DNA from: Pirellulaceae bacterium
GTDB lineage: Bacteria > Planctomycetota > Planctomycetia > Pirellulales > Pirellulaceae
Direction of reading: 5' to 3'
NCBI GenBank assembly: GCA_019636375.1
Contig: JAHBXS010000001.1
Coordinates: forward strand, 372,001 to 436,000
DNA length: 64,000 nucleotides
Position 1 is the stretch's first letter. Each line of letters begins with the position of its first letter. A program made the translations under genes and the position numbers. Positions 1-9,100 of this stretch are shown here, one piece after another. Below the pieces are notes generated by a model. It was not told the origin of the DNA. It did not search any database and worked only from the letters and a program-made list of their open reading frames with translations.

Positions 1-132
1 TTCGTCTACTTGTTTGACTTGCTTGTCTGGCTTTTTTGAATCACTTGACGGATTGTTTGGTGAACCTGTGCAGCCACACAGCACTACCAGAGTTCCAATA
101 ACGAAGGCCGTCAGCAAATACTCGAATTTCAT
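1..132 (-). CDS. Putative lipoprotein, N-terminus only (runs off the window)
   Basis: Only the first 44 codons lie in the window. The ATG is at 132, with an AGGAAA-type ribosome site about 10 bases upstream. The protein starts MKFEYLLT, then a hydrophobic stretch, then LCGCTGS, which fits a lipoprotein signal peptide with the lipidated Cys near residue 21. After it comes a Ser/Pro/Lys/Asp-rich linker typical of lipoproteins just after the anchor. It is the last visible gene of a minus-strand group that begins with the cytochrome c'-like gene at 2056, so it may be a surface component of the same system. The functional part is outside the window and no function can be assigned. Confidence 0.7.
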   Translation of the reverse strand, partial: MKFEYLLTAFVIGTLVVLCGCTGSPNNPSSDSKKPDKQVKQVDE

Positions 133-184
133 GGGACGCCATTTCCTAAAGTTTCATTAAATCATTGCCGCCAAGACTTACCCA

Positions 185-616
185 TTAAGGAAAAAATTTG
201 CCCCAAGTCGAGGGTGGATCGTTAGGGATATTTAATGGCTCATCAGAGAGTCGCGCGTCGAGGCAACGCATTTCTTCATCGAGCGATTTTAGCAGGGAAC
301 GAAAATCGTTGTTACCTGAGATTTCCGGATTTGCTCGAGCTTCGGCAGCATACAACTGGCGGACTTGGGAGAGTTGTCGCCGAGCAAGGCTGACGATTTC
401 TTCGATTTCGTCTCGCCCTCGGCGGGCCGGCCAGAGCCCCTCGCGGCAGAATAAGATCACCATCGCGGCCGCTGCCCTAATCTGATGCGGAAACCGGCGA
501 GGATCGTTTTCCAGTGTCTTGGTCACCATTGAGGTGAATTTCGTCCAAGCTTCTGTTCGACTCCAAAAATCCGTGCCTCGTTGATCGCACCAAGGAGCCA
601 GTTTTGAAATGTCCAT
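185..616 (-). CDS. Conserved-looking hypothetical protein, 143 aa
   Basis: I do not recognise a family. The protein is soluble, with no signal peptide or membrane segment, and predicted to be mostly helical. The start at 616 has an AAGGAA ribosome site about 7 bases upstream. It shares an architecture with the gene just upstream (627-1052): both begin with a short lead into LAPW, have a central Trp-Pro-x-x-Arg-Arg segment followed by a helix rich in Arg and Gln, and end in TWxxF plus one or two residues. I infer distant paralogues that may form a heteromer. It sits 10 bases after its neighbour in an operon headed by a cytochrome c'-like protein. Confidence 0.65.
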   Translation of the reverse strand: MDISKLAPWCDQRGTDFWSRTEAWTKFTSMVTKTLENDPRRFPHQIRAAAAMVILFCREGLWPARRGRDEIEEIVSLARRQLSQVRQLYAAEARANPEISGNNDFRSLLKSLDEEMRCLDARLSDEPLNIPNDPPSTWGKFFP

Positions 617-626
617 GTCAAATTCC

Positions 627-1052
627 TTAATTCCAAAACCGTTTCCAAGTGTGGGGCAATTTCAATGGAACGACCCGTTTCGAGATTCCTCCTCGCCGCC
701 GGACCATTTCCACTTCGACTTGCCAGTCTTCGGCGATTAACTTCGCCGCCTTTGGCTCGAACGACTTACCAAACGCCGGATCGTCTTGCTGGAATTGCCG
801 GGCGACAGAGTGCAGTCTCATCGCGCAGCGAACAAAATTTGCACGACGATTTTCTGGCCAAATTTGCGGATGCCCCAACAACGCGGCCAACATCCCGAAA
901 ACTCGGACTTCGTGAAGATTTAGAGGGCGGGTTTCGTCCGTTACGATCTCTTCGAAAGCGTTGATCAATTCGGATTTATCTAGGATCAATTTGATCCACT
1001 CTTGGGCCTTGGGATGCGCCCAAGGGGCCAGTCCTTCTAAAGTCTCACTCAT
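627..1052 (-). CDS. Conserved-looking hypothetical protein, 141 aa
   Basis: The frame is open from 1082, but the start MSETLEG at 1052 is preferred. It is preceded by GATAGGGGAAACT, a good ribosome site, and avoids overlap with the gene ending at 1061. The product is soluble and mostly helical, with LAPW near residue 8, a Trp-Pro-x-x-Arg-Arg motif in the middle and TWKRFWN at the C-terminus. The same landmarks are present in the 185-616 protein, suggesting an old tandem duplication. The operon position after a cytochrome c'-like protein and before a lipoprotein hints at a cytoplasmic accessory role, but no enzyme motif is visible. Confidence 0.65.
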   Translation of the reverse strand: MSETLEGLAPWAHPKAQEWIKLILDKSELINAFEEIVTDETRPLNLHEVRVFGMLAALLGHPQIWPENRRANFVRCAMRLHSVARQFQQDDPAFGKSFEPKAAKLIAEDWQVEVEMVRRRGGISKRVVPLKLPHTWKRFWN

Positions 1053-1060
1053 AGTTTCCC

Positions 1061-2056
1061 CTATCGCCAATCGGCGTGGCAATCGTTGCAGGATTGTTCG
1101 ATACGATTGATCGCGGCAGCGGCGATTTCAAAATTGTCCAGGGAGATGGCCTGACGAACTTCAAGTGCAGCGCGAGCCATTTTGATTGACAGCTCTGCGT
1201 ATTCTTCATCGTCACCGTCTTCAACATCGTCTTGCACAAGGACCTTTCCAATCGCCGCAATCAAGCTGGCGTCATGAAACAATTCTTCCTTGGCGGACGT
1301 AAAGGCGGCCTTGTTGCCGGAGTTTTGTTTAAGACGTTCGAGAGTTTTCTCGAGTCTCTGCATGACGGGGATTCGGTCAACGGCCTGCGACCAATCTAGG
1401 TCACCAGTTGATTCATCGTTGACGGAGAGTTGCCCGCCACGCACCAAGTCGCGAAGTTGGTCTTGGGCGAGTTTCGCACTTTGATAGGCCTGAGGACTGG
1501 TCGTCCTACAGTTCGCTGCGGTTTGAGTAAACAAGGCTTGGGCCGCCAGCGCTGAGTCTTGCCAGCGGACACGTTCTTCATGTTGAGAAATGATCGCGAA
1601 CAGCATCGACAAATCAATGAATACATAACGAGCATTTTGGTAATCGGTCTGGAATTTTACGGGGGTCGTGATCAGGGACTCCAGTTCAATTTGCAAACGT
1701 TTGACTTCATTTTCGAGCGATTCTGCATCGATCAGTTCTTTCCAGAGGCCCAAGGGGGACTCGTCAGCCGCTGCTGCATCCCCAGCCACTTTCGCTGGAG
1801 CATCGGGTGAACGATTCGCATTCACTGCTACGGCGGGTCGTTTTTCTTGGGGTTGCCCGACCAGCCCTTCGGTGAACAGGTTGTTGAAAAACGTCCCTTG
1901 CCATTCTTGGCGTTGGAATCGAGGTCGCTCGGCACGTCGGACTGGTTTAAGGGTCTCTTCATTTTGGGGGTCTTGAATCGCCGCGACAAAAGCTCCCAAA
2001 GTCAGGGCAGGCACAATCAAACCGAAAATTAAGCGATTCGCGCGTTTAAGTTCCAT
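1061..2056 (-). CDS. Secreted cytochrome c'-like haem protein, 331 aa
   Basis: An N-terminal signal or anchor (hydrophobic residues about 10-26) precedes a long low-complexity linker rich in Ala, Pro, Arg and Gln (about 30-100). The C-terminal ~230 residues are helical and end in SCNDCHADWR, a CxxCH haem c site with its Cys at 323 and 326 and His at 327. A single haem site at the very end of a helical bundle is the hallmark of the cytochrome c' family. The likely place is the periplasm and the likely role electron transfer or gas binding. It heads a minus-strand operon with two short paralogue-like proteins and a lipoprotein. The exact ligand set cannot be read from sequence alone. Confidence 0.75.
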   Translation of the reverse strand: MELKRANRLIFGLIVPALTLGAFVAAIQDPQNEETLKPVRRAERPRFQRQEWQGTFFNNLFTEGLVGQPQEKRPAVAVNANRSPDAPAKVAGDAAAADESPLGLWKELIDAESLENEVKRLQIELESLITTPVKFQTDYQNARYVFIDLSMLFAIISQHEERVRWQDSALAAQALFTQTAANCRTTSPQAYQSAKLAQDQLRDLVRGGQLSVNDESTGDLDWSQAVDRIPVMQRLEKTLERLKQNSGNKAAFTSAKEELFHDASLIAAIGKVLVQDDVEDGDDEEYAELSIKMARAALEVRQAISLDNFEIAAAAINRIEQSCNDCHADWR

Positions 2057-2302
2057 CGTTTCCCCAACAAAAACGGTTCAAAAGCCTCGGTCGGTGATCG
2101 GTGGCAAGAAAAATCCCCGCTTAATCAATCTCGGAATGCCACCAACCCGGCAGTTCATCGCAACCGGTAACCGACTTTCTCATTATACTCGAATAAGCCG
2201 AGTAAAGAATCAACGGCATGGTCGGCAAGAGTTCCGTAATCTTGCGACAAACTTAAACCGGCTTTTACAACACGAAACTGTTCGAAACGGCACACTCCAC
2301 AA

Positions 2303-3385
2303 ATGTCGACTTCCGAAGACCCGAAAAGCCGCCGAGATTTCTTGACGGGGTGGACTGAATCCCTCACGTCAAAAAACGACGACGGAGATGCAGGTCCTGA
2401 CGTTAAGAACGATCTGTTTGCCCCCTCAAGTAATCTCCTGCAGCATTTTTCGCGACGCGCGATGGGGTGTGAATTCCAGATTTTTTTCGACCAAGCGGAA
2501 GAGAAAAACTTTGGTGCGACGGCGATGGCGGTTTTTGAAGAAATCGAGCGGCTTGAAGATGCTTTTTCCATTTACCGTTCGTCCAGTGAAATTTCCCGCG
2601 TCAATCGGACGGCACCATTTCAACCGACCCGTTTGAGCGATGACCTTGTAGACATTTTGGAACTGGGGTTAAAGATTTCGCGGCAGACAAAGGGAGCCTT
2701 TGATTTGACGTCGACGCCTCTCGTCAGAGCCTGGGGTTTTTTCGATCGGCAACCCCGCGTCCCAACTCAGGAAGCGATCGTCGATGCATTGCAACATGTC
2801 GCCTGGGACAAGGTCAAATTGGACACTGCGGCTCAAGCCGTTTCGCTCGAGCCCAACCAAGAACTCAACCTCAACAGCATTGGCAAAGGTTTTGCCCTTG
2901 ACCGAGCAGCCGTCTTGATCCGTCAGTCGGGAATCGAGCGGTTCGTCATTCATGGCGGACAAAGTAGCGTGTTGGCGAGAAACTCAAATGAAGACTCTGG
3001 CGATGGTTGGGTGGTCGGAATCACTCACCCTTTGATTCCTCTACAGCGGATCGGCGAAATTTTGTTACGCAATGAAACGATGGCGACGAGCGGAACAGCT
3101 CGGCAAGGTTTTTTCCATCAAGGCCGTCGCCTGGGGCATCTGATCGATCCGAGGACAGGCTGGCCGACGGCCCACCATCTATCGGCCACCGTCGTTTGCG
3201 TAAATGCAGCCCTTTGCGACGCCCTGGCGACTGCATTTTTCGTCATGCAAACCGAAGCAGTCGCCGAATACTGCCGCCAGCATCCGGAGGTCAAGGCTCT
3301 TATGATTCTCCCCTCGGACGAATCGCAGCAACCTTGGAAAACCGAAGTCTTCAATTTCCCTCCCGATCAAATTCGTTGGGGCTAA
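2303..3385 (+). CDS. apbE: FAD:protein FMN transferase (ApbE family), 360 aa
   Basis: ApbE enzymes move FMN from FAD to a Thr or Ser of target flavoproteins such as Nqr/Rnf subunits. Family landmarks seen in order are MGCEFQIFF, the segment FDLTSTPLVRAWGFF, LNLNSIGKGFALDRA, the Gly-Gly of IHGGQSSVLA, GWVVGITHP, MATSGTARQGFF and HLIDPRTGWP, then the acidic DALATAFF segment that binds magnesium. The N-terminus contains SRRDFLTG, which resembles a Tat motif, but no hydrophobic core follows, so export is doubtful. The start is the ATG at 2303; its ribosome site is weak. It stands alone between an operon on the other strand and a long repeat-filled gap. A second ApbE is encoded at 32818-33900. Confidence 0.9.
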   Translation: MSTSEDPKSRRDFLTGWTESLTSKNDDGDAGPDVKNDLFAPSSNLLQHFSRRAMGCEFQIFFDQAEEKNFGATAMAVFEEIERLEDAFSIYRSSSEISRVNRTAPFQPTRLSDDLVDILELGLKISRQTKGAFDLTSTPLVRAWGFFDRQPRVPTQEAIVDALQHVAWDKVKLDTAAQAVSLEPNQELNLNSIGKGFALDRAAVLIRQSGIERFVIHGGQSSVLARNSNEDSGDGWVVGITHPLIPLQRIGEILLRNETMATSGTARQGFFHQGRRLGHLIDPRTGWPTAHHLSATVVCVNAALCDALATAFFVMQTEAVAEYCRQHPEVKALMILPSDESQQPWKTEVFNFPPDQIRWG

Positions 3386-3439
3386 TTTGCTGGGCTCTTT
3401 TGATACTAATTCGCTGAGATTTTTTTGGCCAGAGGTAGG

Positions 3440-3553
3440 GTAACCACATTCGCCAGAACGTGGATTTTTCCAAAAGTTCACTACTCTCTGGGGGCCAGCG
3501 ACCGTTCACCGAGTGAACGGCCACGTAGCTTTTCACTCCGTGAAAAGGCGCGC
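3440..3553 (+). repeat. Modular palindromic repeat, copy 1 (inverted relative to 9847-9990)
   Basis: It contains the units ATTCGCCAGAACGTGG, ATTTTTCCAAAA, CCGTTCACCGAGTGAACGG and CTTTTCACTCCGTGAAAAG, the last two being near-perfect palindromes. The same units occur in reverse orientation at 9847-9990, where one palindromic unit is present in an additional copy. The shared GCCACGTAGC linker joins the palindromes in both places. Confidence 0.75.
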
Positions 3554-3668
3554 TCACCCGAAGGGGCATGACTCGGCAAACCGCTTTGAAGCGCGTCTCG
3601 CCAAAACGGGAATTGGTTCTGTTCCAACGACGATCACGTATAACCGTTCACGAAAAGTAGAAAAGTAG

Positions 3669-3772
3669 GGTGCATGCAGCAAGTCGCCTAACAAATTAAG
3701 CTGAATCAGGCTAATCGCTTTCCATCACAAATGACATCTCGACCTTTAACCGAACGACTTGCGAAATGCACC
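3669..3772. repeat. 104-bp element with 18-bp terminal inverted repeats
   Basis: The left arm is GGTGCAT-gca-GCAAGTCG (3669-3686) and the right arm CGACTTGC-gaa-ATGCACC (3755-3772). The arms match exactly apart from a symmetric 3-base bulge. The interior shows no reading frame. It may be a small non-autonomous mobile element or a structured RNA. Confidence 0.55.
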
Positions 3773-4119
3773 AACCCCCAAGTTGGCCATCAATTCTGTG
3801 AACGGGTACAAACAAGTGAACGGGTATAAAAATTGGGCGGAAAAAAATGAAATTCAATTGAATGCCGATTGCGCACAAGGCATCATCGACAATCTCAAAT
3901 TCGGTTTGTGGGCAGAGTAGTCGTATTATTTTTGGTAAAAGAATGGGGGTAAAAGATCAACCCAACATCTTTTACCCAACTCCGTAGTGATCTCCCCGTT
4001 AAAACCGCCAAGTCTTATGCATTTCCCAAGTCGCGAGTTCTGGGCAAAATGTCTATCTGCGGCAACAACCAAGCCGCTAAACTTAACATTGCCAAAATGC
4101 AGTACCTGCGAAACCTTGG

Positions 4120-4899
4120 TTATCGATTCGATTGTGACTCCATTTGTCCGGTTGAGTTGTCGACCACTTCCCGTAGCACGGACTTTACGAATTCAGGAAG
4201 ATTAGTATTGGCGTCTGTTGACATTTCTTTGAGTCGCTCATATTCGGCAACTTCTGACTCGGTCCATGTTATGTCCATCCTACGAATAAGTCTAAGTGCC
4301 ACGTGAAGATAGTCGTTTGTTGATGCCCAGTAACAATTTCTACAGACGTTGGCGTCGTGAGTTTCTAGCCAATTCGTACAATGCTCGCAAGACCATGACT
4401 TTGCACGATTGCAAGAGCTGCAAACAAGCATAAAGTCATTTGAATCTACCCTCTCGAGCTGGTCACCGCCAATCTCATACGGTATTCGATGGTCGATTTG
4501 GAGATACCTCAATTCGTATCGGGTATTGCAAACAGCACACTTTTCACCGTTCGCTTTAGCGAGTGAATCCTTTAGTTCTTTTGGCCACACCGTTCGTCCG
4601 CCATCACGACCAGCCTTTACCTTTGACGGGTCCCCGAACCGATAGGCGGCGATCTTTCGTCCATTTGCCGCCGTAACCTTAAAAGTGTCGAGAGGAATTC
4701 CAAGATCCCTCACATCACGAGCTGCGCGCGGTGGATGATCGTACCCGTATTTGGTTCTCAATTCCTCGGTAGTGACGAAACCATGCTCCAAAATATGGTC
4801 AATCACTGTCTTTGCTCTTTTGGCAGTTATTGACCGGAGCTTTTTGATAAATTTGTCTGGAAGGTCAACCTTATGGATCGCTTTACGTTTTCTTGCCAC
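4120..4899 (-). CDS. HNH endonuclease, probable type II restriction enzyme, 259 aa
   Basis: The N-terminal ~90 residues look like a winged-helix DNA-reading domain (EHGFVTTEELRTKYGY region). A zinc-bound HNH nuclease core follows: CAVC, then LQIDHRIPYEIGGD with the catalytic His, then CSSCNRAKSW. A Cys-rich knuckle CEHC...CRNCYWA continues after it. The start is a GTG at 4899 with an AAGGAT ribosome site; no ATG is suitably placed. It lies 9 bases after an adenine methylase gene, so the pair reads as a restriction-modification system in which this is the nuclease and the neighbour protects the host. The recognition sequence cannot be inferred. A solitary homing-type HNH enzyme is the less likely alternative. 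Confidence 0.85.
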   Translation of the reverse strand: MARKRKAIHKVDLPDKFIKKLRSITAKRAKTVIDHILEHGFVTTEELRTKYGYDHPPRAARDVRDLGIPLDTFKVTAANGRKIAAYRFGDPSKVKAGRDGGRTVWPKELKDSLAKANGEKCAVCNTRYELRYLQIDHRIPYEIGGDQLERVDSNDFMLVCSSCNRAKSWSCEHCTNWLETHDANVCRNCYWASTNDYLHVALRLIRRMDITWTESEVAEYERLKEMSTDANTNLPEFVKSVLREVVDNSTGQMESQSNR

Positions 4900-4908
4900 G
4901 AAGAATCC

Positions 4909-5805
4909 TTACCATAAAGCTAATTGTGTGGACGCTGGCGTCGCGTCTACGACGGCCGCTAATGCGGGCGACAGATAAAACCCTTCGTAGGTAACTTCGT
5001 CACGCCCTAGAAGTGTTGCTTGTGTCGAACGCCCAGCTCGCAATTCAAGATGACGTAACCGTAGCGACTCCGGCATCGGTTCACCATACACTTTAGTTCC
5101 AGTGCGTCCATCGTAAGAAACGGCGTACATAATACCTCGTGAATTGAGTCGAGATAATTCCTCACAAAACTCATTGTGAGAAATAGTCGGAAGATAACGA
5201 TGGTCGCGATTTCCGCAAACACCTTGGTATGGAGGATCCATATAAACCAAGTCGTTTTTGCGGCACTTGGCCAACACGTCGCGGTAGTCCATCGATGTTA
5301 TTTCGGAACATCCGCGGAAGAGTTCCGAAGCAATCGCAATTCGCTGTCGCATCTCAGCGGGGCGAGCACCTCGGCGTCGGTTGTCTGGTGTGTTGTTGAA
5401 TTCGCCGTTGGAATTGTAACGAATTGCGGCCTTCACACATCGCGCGAGCAAATAGAGGAAATCGGATGTCGCGTGTGTTTTGTTGAAACGCGCCCGAACT
5501 TGATCGAAGAACTCCCTTTCGTTACCCAACTGATCCTGCCACAAAGCTTCGTACTCATCGGCCAATCGAGTTGGGTGATCAATGATGTCTACCCAAAGGT
5601 CGATCAACGGTTTATGGGCATCGTTTAGCCAAAATGATTTGGCACGTTTACGCGAGGCAAGCGCGATAGAGATCGCGGCAGACCCCGCGAAAGGTTCGAC
5701 GAGTCGGTCGATTCTTTCCGGAAAATATCGGAGAATTTCGGGCGCAAGTTGACGTTTGCTGCCTTGATACGGTATGGGTTGAGGAACGTCACTCGGTCCA
5801 CGCAT
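4909..5805 (-). CDS. DNA adenine N6-methyltransferase, D12 class (type II modification enzyme)
   Basis: It transfers methyl from S-adenosylmethionine to adenine in a specific DNA site. Seen in order are PIPYQGSKRQLAPEIL, the D12-class version of the SAM-binding opening, then VEPFAGSAAISIAL (FxGxG-type motif I), and YMDPPYQG (catalytic motif DPPY) near residue 200. The open frame starts at 5844, but the ATG at 5805 (MRGPSDVPQ) is preferred because AAAGGGGG lies 6 bases upstream, while the first ATG has no ribosome site. The full length of ~298 residues is normal for the family. The HNH nuclease gene follows after 9 bases on the same strand, so modification is encoded before restriction. Confidence 0.9.
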   Translation of the reverse strand: MRGPSDVPQPIPYQGSKRQLAPEILRYFPERIDRLVEPFAGSAAISIALASRKRAKSFWLNDAHKPLIDLWVDIIDHPTRLADEYEALWQDQLGNEREFFDQVRARFNKTHATSDFLYLLARCVKAAIRYNSNGEFNNTPDNRRRGARPAEMRQRIAIASELFRGCSEITSMDYRDVLAKCRKNDLVYMDPPYQGVCGNRDHRYLPTISHNEFCEELSRLNSRGIMYAVSYDGRTGTKVYGEPMPESLRLRHLELRAGRSTQATLLGRDEVTYEGFYLSPALAAVVDATPASTQLALW

Positions 5806-6185
5806 GTTGGAGCCCCCTTTCTGGTCGCCCTTGGTCAAGAGCATTTTACACGATCAAACACTCGAAGTAAAACGGTCGGGCGAACAGACATTTTCAGTCG
5901 ATAATCCTTGGTGACTTTGCAACCGATGCAATGACTTCGCGACCTCTTCGGAGGCCTTGCAGCGTTTGGAGAAAATAGTCATGTTGACGCGGAGCCTTGA
6001 CTTGCGGCTTGACGTGGCAAACAAAGGGCGGGACCCAATCGCCATCTTTAAACCACCTCCTCATTTTGGTTGTCTAGCGGATACTAATTCCTACCTCATC
6101 ACAGAAATCCGAAACAGGGCCTGCCTCACTTCTTGGTCAGCCTCCCAATTTGTTTTTTTATCAGGGGAATGGATAGGGCCTTAAC
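5806..6185. other. Intergenic spacer between STAND gene and methylase
   Basis: I see no supported gene here. A 63-codon minus-strand frame at 5854-6045 lacks a ribosome site and any recognisable composition. The promoter of the methylase-nuclease pair probably lies in the left part, but I could not identify clear boxes. Confidence 0.5.
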
Positions 6186-9100
6186 TCACCATCTCTTCGC
6201 GGCCTCCTCCGCATCGGCAAGTTCGGCGTAGCGGCGGCCGTAGCCGAGGGGGCGGATGAGGTGGGCGGCTTTGGCGAGTTCGGCTTGGGGATCGATGTTC
6301 CAGATTTCGGATGCTTCGTTCGCACCGCTCACGTCTTCTTTCTCACTTCCCACTTCACCCTTCACACTTCTCCCTTCACCCTTCAAACTTCCCGCCATGC
6401 GGGCTCGCGTGAGGTGGATGTCGGCGAGGAAGAGGGGCATCGGGCCGCGCTCGGCGATTTGTTGGGCTTCGGCCAGGTGTTTTTCCGCGAGGGAGTGCTC
6501 GCCGCGAACGAAGTGGTAGAGTGCGGCGGTCAGCAGGCCGAGGGGAAGGAAATCAGATCGCCCTGCGGCGCGGAGGCCGTTGACGGCGTCGGCGACGTGC
6601 GGCAGGTCGAGGGTCGGGACCTTGGAATCGGCTTCCAACCTGTCTGAATCATTCTGAAGTTGAGTTCCAAAGCCGACAGGCTGGATGCCTATCCCACTTT
6701 CCAGGATCGCCCGGATCAGCCCGACCCGGGCGAGCGTCAGGTGATCGAGGGCGATGTCGAGGAGGTTCATTTCGTTGTCGATCATCCACTTAAGTGTCGT
6801 CATCGCCCGGCGTTCGACGTCGGAAAGGGCTTCCGAGATTCGAGATTTGGAATTTGAGAGGGGCTGATCGAGCGTCTCAGTACGACGGACATCTTGTACG
6901 TCGGTGCGAGCGACGGACTGGAAGTCCGTCGTACGTCGGGGCTGATCGAGCAAGTGCTGCCACGCGGCCTGTTCGGCGGGGGCCAGCAGCCAGTCGCAGC
7001 AGCGGAAGCCGCGCAACGAATAGAGCAGGTCGAACTGCGGCTGCCATTCCTGCTGCATCCGTTCGGCCTCGGCGAAGAGTGTACCGGCTTCGGACCGCTG
7101 GCCGGACTGGTGCAAGGCATCCGCCGCCGTGGTGCGACACATCATTCGCATAAACGCATCGCCGCTCTGGTCGGCGTGGGTGATCGACTGGCGGGCGTCG
7201 GTCACGGCGTCCGGCAACCGGCCCAGCGCTAACTCTAACTCGCTCAGGTTGCTGGCACTTTGTGCTGCGTTCCTCCAATCAATCTGCTGAACCAGCATCT
7301 TCATCCCGGCACGCATCGGCTCGAGCGCTTTGGTCAAACGGCCGAGGGCACGAAGGCGGGTTGCGGCCTCGTTCAGCAGCCAGGCTTGATCGGCGGCGGT
7401 CAGGTTCGGCGACACCTGGCTCCACGGCCCCGAGGACGACGGCACGAAGAAGGCCGCTACCGCCGCGAGGTCCGCCCCGATCGCCCCGAGTTTTCTCGTG
7501 CTGTAGAAGCCGTCGCTCCCCGTGCCTCGGAGGATGCGGTCGCGGTAGACATTCACGCACGTCTCCTGGTGTCGTTCGGCGAGGCAGCCGTGGGTGACGG
7601 CTTCGTAGAGCGGGGCCAAGCCGTCGAGGCCGTCCGGGCGGTGCGGCGTCGTCTCGCACAAGTAATCAAACAGCCGCGAATGAGCCTCAACGAAGGGTGA
7701 AGTTGGAAGGGTGAAGTTTGAAACTCCGTCGTTCACACTTCTCAGTTCACCTTTCAGGCTTTCTGCAAAATACTCGCGGATCAGCGGGTGCGCGTCCACG
7801 GTGCCGTTGTCGCTCTGCTCGATCAATTTGATTTCAACCAGTCGCGCCAGTGCCTTCCGCCAATCTCGGTCCGAGCGCTGTTTCCATACTTCGCTCAGCC
7901 CGACAATCTCGGCGGTTCGAATCGCATCCAAACAACCAGCCGATGCTGGACGGTCGAATAATCCCAACATGCGTAGCACCGAGAGTTGCAATCGCGCATC
8001 GTCGTCGCCCGATTCGAACCACTTCTCGTAGGCTTCGATCGATTTGAACGCATGGCCATACGGGCGCGTAGCGTCGTTGACGTATTCATGGTCTGCATCC
8101 GCCAAACGGAGCGTATCCCTGCGGCGAATGTCACCGTTTTCCGTCAGCCGGAGGTATTGGCCGACTAGAAACAACGTCAACGCATGTCCGTGAACTTCTT
8201 CACTCGCTTGTTGCAGTTCCTGGTCGTCGGCAGCAATCGTGGCCGCACCGGCTCGCGTGGCCCCGGCGTTGAACAGCACCTGCGCCCCGGCCAGCGGTGA
8301 CAGGAACGTCAAGTCGTGGTCAATCGCCGAGCGTCCGTAATGTTGCTGAATCTCGGTCACTTTCTCTCGGGTGGTGACGACGACCAGGCCGGTGTTCTGA
8401 GCCACCAGTCCGCGCAGCAGGGTTGCCATGCCGGCATCCTTGAGTGCTCCGTGCATGGATCCTGGAGGATATTGCAGCGGCTCCAAACCATCGAGCACTA
8501 ACAACGTTCGCCGCTCGTTGATCAGTTTCACCAGCCGAGTGGCTCGTTCGTCGGGACTGCCCAACGTGGGATCGGGATCGCCCAAATCAATCAACGCTCG
8601 GTTGATGAAGAACTCGGCGGTGGCTGCGGTTTGGTCGCGAGTTCCCTGGCTGTAGAACGACCAATCGATCACACGTTCGGCACCTCGCCAATTCTTGAAT
8701 GCCAGTTCCGCCATCCAGGTCGCGACCAGCGACGTTTTGCCTTCGCCCCCTTTGCCGCGCACCACAACCACATTGATCCGTGGATTGTTCCAGGCGTCGT
8801 CCAGCACCGTCAGTTCGTGCTCTCGTCCGACAAGCTGTTCGGCGGTATGGGACAACCGTGTGGGTGGAACGTCGATCCTTCGTTCCAGTGCAGGCAGGAT
8901 CTCGACCAGATCCCGCAGCACGGCAGAACTGAGTCGCTCGGCGTTGAGGAACTGGCCTCGATCGCGTCCCAGGGCACAGATGCGAGAGTAGTGTTCGCGT
9001 TGGGCTTGTTCCTGAGCGGCATCATGCACGAAGCGATCTTCGCGGGGACACTGGCAGATGGCCAGATCAAAGTCGGTGGGACGATAGACAAAAATGGGTC

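Larger units (their letters stand above)
3386..4119. other. Gene-poor spacer with several palindromic elements
   Basis: No convincing gene is seen in these 734 bases. From left to right the stretch holds a modular palindromic repeat (about 3440-3553) related to one at 9847-9990, an inverted-repeat element at 3669-3772, a direct repeat of GTGAACGGGTA at 3798 and 3816, and an 11-bp perfect hairpin (GGGTAAAAGAT, 3947-3957, with its complement at 3967-3977). A 40-codon frame with a GTG start (3798-3920) is present but looks like a remnant at best. Confidence 0.6.

Noticed and set aside
2094..2345. 83-codon plus-strand frame before the first apbE
   Set aside because: It overlaps the apbE start, has an antisense-like composition and no ribosome site.
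5854..6045. 63-codon minus-strand frame upstream of the methylase
   Set aside because: There is no ribosome site, no known motif, and it lies where the promoter should be. A restriction-control protein would have a helix-turn-helix, which is not visible.
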